From positions 1 to 10,911 of the forward strand of contig JAJCYJ010000470.1 in the NCBI GenBank assembly GCA_029262975.1: DNA of 10,911 nt, in the 5' to 3' direction. A model generated the notes under the pieces. It ran no database searches. It was not told the origin of the DNA and saw only the letters and a program-made list of their open reading frames with translations. The DNA comes from Saprospiraceae bacterium. Lineage in GTDB: Bacteria; Bacteroidota; Bacteroidia; Chitinophagales; Saprospiraceae. Below, piece by piece: positions 7,146 through 10,911 of the stretch. A program made the translations under genes and the position numbers. Position 1 is the first letter of the stretch, and each line of letters starts with the position of its first letter.

Positions 7146-8375
7146 ATGAGCTGGATAGACATTCCCAATGATTCAGACTTTAGCATTTACAATATTCCAT
7201 TTGGAATTTTTTCTGGTCCTCATGGCAAGAAAAGGATCGGTACCCGGATTGGTGATATCGTAGTTGATCTGGAGGCAGCGGCCGATACAGGTCTATTTGG
7301 TGACATAGATATCGATCCGGATGTATTCGAGTCCACCAAATTAAATCCATTTATCAGGCAGGGCAAGAAAATAACTAATGCAGTAAGAGAAAGATTACAA
7401 GCCACATTTGCTGATGAAAATTCAATTTTAAAAAATCATCCCAAAGTCTTTTTCAAATTAGAGGAAGTACAGATGCATCTTCCTGTAGACACTAAAGATT
7501 ATACTGACTTTTATAGTAGTATTGATCATGCCACCAATGTGGGAATTATGTTTCGGGATCCTGAAAATGCACTCTTACCTAATTGGAGACATCTTCCTGT
7601 AGGTTATCATGGCCGCGCATCTTCTATTATTCCGAGTGGCGTCAATATTCACCGACCAAAAGGACAAACCAAGCCTGCTGATGGGCCTCCTGTATTCGGC
7701 CCTTGTCGGCTTTTAGACTTCGAATTAGAAATGGCCTTTATCCTGGGAAAGGATACTGAACTGGGTTCGAATATAACTACCGAAGATGCCCCTGATCACA
7801 TTTTTGGAATGGTCATCTTTAATGACTGGTCAGCAAGAGATATTCAAAAATGGGAATACATTCCTCTTGGACCATTTCTGGGAAAAAGTTTCGCAAGTTC
7901 AATTTCTCCCTGGGTTGTCACTATGGAAGCATTAGAATTTGCCAAAGTTGAAGGTCAAAAACAAGATCCGGAAGTACTTCCTTATTTACAATATTCAGGC
8001 TTGCATCATTATGATATTCAACTTCAGGTTGGTCTGACGCCAAAGGCAAGCTCAGAAACTATGATATGTAATTCTAATTATAAGCATATGTATTGGAACA
8101 TGGTCCAGCAATTAGCTCACCACACAGTCAATGGTTGCAATATAAACATAGGAGACATGATGGCTTCTGGTACCATCAGTGGACCTGAAAAAGGATCCTA
8201 CGGATCAATGTTAGAATTGTGCTGGGGAGGTAAGAGAGAAGTTCATCTCGATGACGGCGGCATACGTAAATTTTTGAAAGATCATGATACAATTACGATG
8301 TATGGTCACGCCGGGAAAGGAAATAAAAGAGTCGGATTTGGAGAAGTTCAGACCATGATATTACCAGCTACATAA
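7146..8375 (+). CDS. fahA: Fumarylacetoacetase
   Basis: This enzyme hydrolyses fumarylacetoacetate to fumarate and acetoacetate, the last step of tyrosine/homogentisate breakdown, in the cytoplasm. The 409 residues align with mammalian FAH (419) throughout. The N-terminal SH3-like domain is followed by the catalytic fold, with D121 and H128 in D-Y-T-D-F-Y-S-S-I-D-H, R137, the metal ligands E193 and E195 in L-D-F-E-L-E-M-A-F, and D227 in F-N-D-W-S-A-R-D. K247 in P-F-L-G-K-S-F, T343 in A-S-G-T-I-S-G and E357 in S-M-L-E-L complete the site. Every residue of the known Ca/Mg site and catalytic centre that I can align is kept. It lies 118 bp after hmgA and only 8 bp before the flavin reductase-like gene, so those two are surely co-transcribed. 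Maleylacetoacetate isomerase, needed between HmgA and FahA, is not in the window. Confidence 0.97.
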   Translation: MSWIDIPNDSDFSIYNIPFGIFSGPHGKKRIGTRIGDIVVDLEAAADTGLFGDIDIDPDVFESTKLNPFIRQGKKITNAVRERLQATFADENSILKNHPKVFFKLEEVQMHLPVDTKDYTDFYSSIDHATNVGIMFRDPENALLPNWRHLPVGYHGRASSIIPSGVNIHRPKGQTKPADGPPVFGPCRLLDFELEMAFILGKDTELGSNITTEDAPDHIFGMVIFNDWSARDIQKWEYIPLGPFLGKSFASSISPWVVTMEALEFAKVEGQKQDPEVLPYLQYSGLHHYDIQLQVGLTPKASSETMICNSNYKHMYWNMVQQLAHHTVNGCNINIGDMMASGTISGPEKGSYGSMLELCWGGKREVHLDDGGIRKFLKDHDTITMYGHAGKGNKRVGFGEVQTMILPAT

Positions 8376-8383
8376 TTAGAATA

Positions 8384-9274
8384 ATGAAAGAAAAAAACTT
8401 TCTTACAATTGATCCAAAGGATATCAGTGTTTCAGAATTACACGGAATTCTATTATCCAGTGTTGCCCCAAGACCCATTGCCCTGGCCAGTACTATTGAT
8501 CGAGCTGGAAATGTAAATTTAAGTCCGTTTAGTTTCTTTAATGTCTTTAGCGCGAATCCTCCAATAATGATATTTTCTCCCTCTCGACGGGGGCGTGATA
8601 ACACGGTTAAAGATTCGTATGTGAATCTGAAAGAAGTGCCTGAAGTAGTTATAAATATTGTCAATTATGCAATGGTAGAACAAGTCTCCTTGTCGAGCAC
8701 CGAATACCAAAAAGGAGTAAATGAATTTATAAAATCTGGTCTTACCCAAATACCTTCAGATCTCATCAGACCTCCTCGTGTAGCAGAAAGTCCCGTTTCA
8801 TTTGAGTGTGAAGTTGATGATATAATAGAATTAGGAAAAGAAGGTGGCGCGGGCAATCTAGTGTTATCAAGAGTAATTAAGATACATGTAGACCAGGATT
8901 ACTTAGGTGAAGATCAAAAACTAAATACCGCGAAACTTGACCTTGTAGGCCGGATGGGTGGTATGTGGTATACGCGAGCTAATGGTGATGCCCTTTTTGA
9001 AATCCCAAAACCTCTGGCAACTAAAGGTATCGGCGTAGACTCTTTGCCGGCTCATGCCCGGGACAGCACATGGCTTACCGGAAATGAATTAGGAAGACTG
9101 GGTAATTTAAAATCATTACCAGACGAAAAGCAAATATCAAATCTTAAGTCGGATAGTGTCTATCAACAAATTATTACAAAAGGAGATGTTCAAGAAGTCC
9201 ATAAAGCAGCAAAGCTTTTGATCTCCAAAAATAGGAATGAAGAAGCTTTAATTCTGCTTTGTTCTGTTGATTAA
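8384..9274 (+). CDS. Flavin reductase-like (FMN-binding split-barrel) family protein
   Basis: Residues ~15-200 form a flavin reductase-like domain: A-P-R-P-I-A-L-A-S-T-I-D (28-39), G-N-V-N-L-S-P-F-S-F-F-N (42-53), N-P-P at 58-60, a later polar loop, and the closing L-V-G-R-M-G-G-M-W-Y (187-196). Such proteins bind FMN, and some supply reduced flavin to monooxygenases. At 296 residues it carries a ~90-residue, mostly helical C-terminal extension (from about 205) beyond the core of ~200. The ATG lies 8 bp after the fahA stop, so it belongs to the homogentisate operon, yet no textbook step of that pathway needs a flavin reductase. The actual reaction is unknown; it could partner an aromatic monooxygenase elsewhere or act on a pathway side product (inference). 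The 116 bp that follow contain no gene and no clear terminator. Confidence 0.88.
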   Translation: MKEKNFLTIDPKDISVSELHGILLSSVAPRPIALASTIDRAGNVNLSPFSFFNVFSANPPIMIFSPSRRGRDNTVKDSYVNLKEVPEVVINIVNYAMVEQVSLSSTEYQKGVNEFIKSGLTQIPSDLIRPPRVAESPVSFECEVDDIIELGKEGGAGNLVLSRVIKIHVDQDYLGEDQKLNTAKLDLVGRMGGMWYTRANGDALFEIPKPLATKGIGVDSLPAHARDSTWLTGNELGRLGNLKSLPDEKQISNLKSDSVYQQIITKGDVQEVHKAAKLLISKNRNEEALILLCSVD

Positions 9275-9390
9275 TAATGTATTAGATGCAGTGAGACTTA
9301 GTCTATCGATAAATATGAATCTGTCTAAAAACTAGCAAAAAACCTCGATGTCAAATGTACTAATCGGGCATATCGATCTGTTTTCTTTTA

Positions 9391-9573
9391 ATGAAAATAT
9401 TAATGGCCACCCTGTTTTTCTCTGTTCCAATTTTATCCATTTTGAAGGCTCAATTTTTTGATCCGGGACAAGCAGAATCATCTCAGTTACTTGATAGTTT
9501 GAAAAATTATAACCACGGAAAATATCATTTTGCGAGGGATATTCATGTTTCCCTTCAGAAAATGTCGAGATGA
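9391..9573 (+). CDS. N-terminal part of a small exported protein, probably broken by a frameshift
   Basis: This 60-residue frame begins with a convincing Sec signal peptide: M-K-I then a hydrophobic core to about residue 19, with likely cleavage after L-K-A20 before Q21. The mature part (Q-A-E-S-S-Q-L-L-D-S-L-K-N-Y) is amphipathic. After F47 the reading looks out of frame. The -1 frame, open from 9513, continues as C-E-G-Y-S-C-F-P-S-E-N-V-E straight into the next frame. The two parts joined at the T4 run (9528-9531) would make a 162-residue periplasmic or surface protein. No known family is recognised with certainty. The frame ends in an ATGA overlap with the next ATG, so two coupled genes remain a weaker alternative. 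No Shine-Dalgarno is visible. Confidence 0.6.
   Translation: MKILMATLFFSVPILSILKAQFFDPGQAESSQLLDSLKNYNHGKYHFARDIHVSLQKMSR
9528..9531 (+). other. Presumed -1 frameshift site (T4 run) in the small exported-protein gene
   Basis: Reading K-Y-H-F in the first frame up to 9531 and then re-reading from T9531 gives C-E-G-Y-S-C in the second frame. One additional T here would restore a single ORF. The surrounding bases do not form a standard X-XXY-YYZ slippery heptamer, which favours mutation or a sequencing/assembly error over programmed frameshifting. Confidence 0.5.
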
Positions 9574-9878
9574 TGGAAGTCCTTATTTTAAGAGGAGCAT
9601 TCCAAGAAATAGAAGAGCTAATTTGGTCTGATAATTACTCTGTGCAATTACTTGCAGCTGCCATCATGGATGATTTGAATGAAAAGTTAGAAAGACCGCT
9701 TTCAAAAAAAGTACAAAATTTAATAGCAGCAATTAAAAATTCAGAAGAGAAAATATACCACATATCAGGATGTACGTATAGTGAAGTAACAACGTACGAG
9801 CAAACAATTAATGAACTATCTTTAAAACTTGAAATTGAATGGTGGTTGGATAGAATTTCACCTATTCGTAATCGCTAA
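9570..9878 (+). CDS. C-terminal part of the same small exported protein (frameshifted continuation), function unknown
   Basis: This 102-residue frame is helical and hydrophilic, with M-M-E-V-L-I-L-R-G-A, S-V-Q-L-L-A-A-A-I-M-D-D-L and V-Q-N-L-I-A-A-I-K blocks that look like HEAT-type helical repeats. A single cysteine sits at S-G-C-T-Y-S-E (C68). The ATG at 9570 is an internal-looking methionine. The same frame is open back to 9513 and encodes C-E-G-Y-S-C-F-P-S-E, which repeats the C-x-x-S-E pattern found near the C-terminus. This argues that the coding region really begins in the preceding frame with the signal peptide. Read alone, it would be a cytoplasmic protein with no recognisable start context. 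The stop is 8 bp before the VOC gene. Confidence 0.55.
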   Translation: MMEVLILRGAFQEIEELIWSDNYSVQLLAAAIMDDLNEKLERPLSKKVQNLIAAIKNSEEKIYHISGCTYSEVTTYEQTINELSLKLEIEWWLDRISPIRNR

Positions 9879-9886
9879 ATTAAAAA

Positions 9887-10273
9887 GTGAAATCTGAACA
9901 AGAACTCTTCTCTCATTTTGCAACTGTCCTTCAAGTACGGGACATCAGCACTTCTATCCAATTTTACCGGGATAAACTTGGATTTGAAGTAACATTCGAA
10001 TGGAATAATCCTGTTGACTATGCGGTCTTGAAAAGAGGAACAGTCAGCATTCATTTAGCACACGACTCAACTATAGTAGGGAAAATCAGACCATATACGT
10101 CAATCTACGTCTTCGTGTATGATGTTGATGCAGTTTATAATGAATTCGTCGATAAGAAAGTCAGCATACATAATCCAATAGGTGATCGTGCATATGGCAT
10201 GCGAGATTTTGATATAACAGATCCGGATGGTTTTATGATATCTTTTGGGAGAGAATTAATTAATAATCTATGA
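9887..10273 (+). CDS. VOC superfamily (glyoxalase/bleomycin resistance-type) protein
   Basis: The protein has 128 residues, the usual length of a single VOC unit, with two beta-alpha-beta-beta-beta halves at about 12-58 and 72-122. Family marks are V-L-Q-V-R-D-I-x-x-S-I-Q-F-Y-R-D-K-L-G-F (14-33), S-I-H-L-A-H (54-59), V-Y-D-V-D-A-V-Y (77-84), A-Y-G-M-R-D-F-D-I-T-D-P-D-G (102-115) and I-S-F-G. The overall pattern resembles bleomycin-resistance-type binders, which sequester a ligand, more than metal-dependent glyoxalase I. I cannot trace a full metal triad, and a resistance role should not be assumed. The start is GTG at 9887, the first start codon after the preceding stop; no ATG lies near. It sits 8 bp behind the broken gene and overlaps the convergent exonuclease gene by 6 bp. 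Confidence 0.88.
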   Translation: MKSEQELFSHFATVLQVRDISTSIQFYRDKLGFEVTFEWNNPVDYAVLKRGTVSIHLAHDSTIVGKIRPYTSIYVFVYDVDAVYNEFVDKKVSIHNPIGDRAYGMRDFDITDPDGFMISFGRELINNL

Positions 10274-10911
10274 AACAATAACAACAGCAGAATCGTCAAA
10301 AGTCTGTAGGCCAACACATTTCAGATACACCCTGGCAGTGGCTACCACATCATTCTGACAGTAGGTTACGATTCGTTGAAGTTCTCCATTCCAATAAGCT
10401 TCATTTACCTGGCTGCCATCCAAATCGCTTTTAGGTGTGTCTACTCCCAATACAGTACAAAGAAGATCCAAACTCGTGTAATGCTTATAATCTCCATATT
10501 TCCACATCTCCATCGTATCTAATAAATGATGTACATGCCAAGGTTTATACCCTGCAATATCCATGAGGTTGGGTAATTTTAGTTCATTGACCATAGATCT
10601 TCGGCATAAAAATGGAATGTCGAATTCTTTTAAATTGTGACCACATATAAATTGATTAAACCGGTCATAATAAAATTCGTTGAGTAGTTGATGAAAGTTA
10701 TTTAGGAGTGCTCGCTCATCATCCCCGTAAAAACTTTTGACTTTAAAGGTCGTTCCATGATTTTCGGTTTCTGATCCATTTTTAACTTGGTTTTCTGAAA
10801 CGTGGATAAATCCAACGGAAATACAAATCACCTTAGCAAATTCTGCATATATGGCTGCTTTATCGTGGTATAAAGCAGCAAATTCCTCTTCAAAAGCCGG
10901 ATATTCTTCAG
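10268..10911 (-). CDS. Predicted 3'-5' exonuclease, PolB exonuclease-like (PolB_exo2, DEDDy type); N-terminus beyond window
   Basis: This frame enters from the right edge and stays open to 10911, so the gene starts outside the window. A GTG at 10831 is internal, because the 26 codons before it (…A-A-I-Y-A-E-F-A-K) match the family's conserved lead-in to V-I-C-I-S-V-G-F. Exo II is G-H-N-L-K-E-F-D-I-P-F-L, with catalytic aspartate in the F-D pair. Exo III is Y-C-Q-N-D, making it DEDDy. Between them are K-P-W-H, L-L-D-T-M-E-M-W-K-Y-G-D-Y and the T-S-L-D-L-L-C-T-V-L-G stretch typical of the stand-alone PolB-exo2 family. The Exo I (D-x-E) motif must lie upstream in the missing part. The role is probably DNA repair or end processing; the substrate is unproven. 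The stop TAG overlaps the VOC gene's stop region. Confidence 0.92.
   Translation of the reverse strand, partial: EEYPAFEEEFAALYHDKAAIYAEFAKVICISVGFIHVSENQVKNGSETENHGTTFKVKSFYGDDERALLNNFHQLLNEFYYDRFNQFICGHNLKEFDIPFLCRRSMVNELKLPNLMDIAGYKPWHVHHLLDTMEMWKYGDYKHYTSLDLLCTVLGVDTPKSDLDGSQVNEAYWNGELQRIVTYCQNDVVATARVYLKCVGLQTFDDSAVVIVS

Noticed and set aside
9294..9304. AGACT-T-AGTCT palindrome after the flavin reductase gene as a terminator
   Set aside because: Only 5-bp arms with a one-base loop, AT-rich and with no T-tract behind it; likely chance.
9570..9573. ATGA overlap as proof of two translationally coupled genes
   Set aside because: The downstream frame is meaningful before its ATG (C-E-G-Y-S-C-F-P-S-E) and the upstream frame loses character after residue 47, which fits one frameshifted gene better; still kept as an alternative.
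9887..10273. VOC protein as the missing 4-hydroxyphenylpyruvate dioxygenase
   Set aside because: HPD is about 350-380 residues with two VOC modules and a clear iron triad; this is a single 128-residue unit.
10268..10831. Exonuclease gene starting at the GTG at 10831
   Set aside because: The frame continues open to the window edge, and the preceding residues match the conserved lead-in of the family, so the GTG is an internal valine codon.
1..10911. CRISPR arrays, tRNA genes, insertion sequences, phage or defence genes
   Set aside because: No regularly spaced repeats, cloverleaf-like stretches, transposase-like frames or terminal inverted repeats were seen; the window reads as ordinary metabolic chromosome.

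Overview
The window looks like chromosomal DNA from an AT-rich member of the Bacteroidota, possibly a Saprospiria- or Chitinophagia-like lineage (lineage is inferred). The support is the low GC content, mostly weak Shine-Dalgarno sequences, a TAnnTTTG-type -7 element, a short (387 aa) form of homogentisate dioxygenase, and a copper-type P-ATPase sitting back-to-back with hemN. There are no tRNA or rRNA genes, insertion sequences or CRISPR arrays that I can see.

Left part (1-2837): a copper-type P-type ATPase (CcoI/FixI-like, running off the left edge) and a 31-residue single-pass membrane peptide are read leftward. hemN, for oxygen-independent heme synthesis, is read rightward. The 136-bp divergent gap holds two FNR/CRP-type palindromes (TGAT-N4-ATCA) whose centres lie 22 bp apart. 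This fits a low-oxygen respiration locus in which cbb3 oxidase assembly and heme supply are switched on together.

Middle (2850-5163): a membrane di-iron hydroxylase of the sterol desaturase superfamily lies convergent with hemN. It has an unresolved start, because an ATG with a Shine-Dalgarno is followed in frame by TAA. Next is a twin-arginine-tagged M19-type dipeptidase. Neither has an obvious link to its neighbours.

Aromatic catabolism block (5200-9274): a TetR-family repressor is divergent from homogentisate 1,2-dioxygenase (hmgA), followed by fumarylacetoacetase (fahA) and, 8 bp later, a flavin reductase-like protein. A perfect 16-bp palindrome just upstream of hmgA is the best candidate operator. 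These genes open the homogentisate ring and cleave fumarylacetoacetate to fumarate and acetoacetate, the end of tyrosine/phenylalanine breakdown. The 4-hydroxyphenylpyruvate dioxygenase and the maleylacetoacetate isomerase are not in the window.

Right part (9391-10911): a small exported protein gene appears broken by a -1 frameshift at a T4 run. A VOC (glyoxalase/bleomycin resistance-type) protein follows closely. A DEDDy 3'-5' exonuclease of the PolB-exo2 type enters from the right edge on the minus strand and overlaps the VOC gene tail-to-tail by 6 bp.
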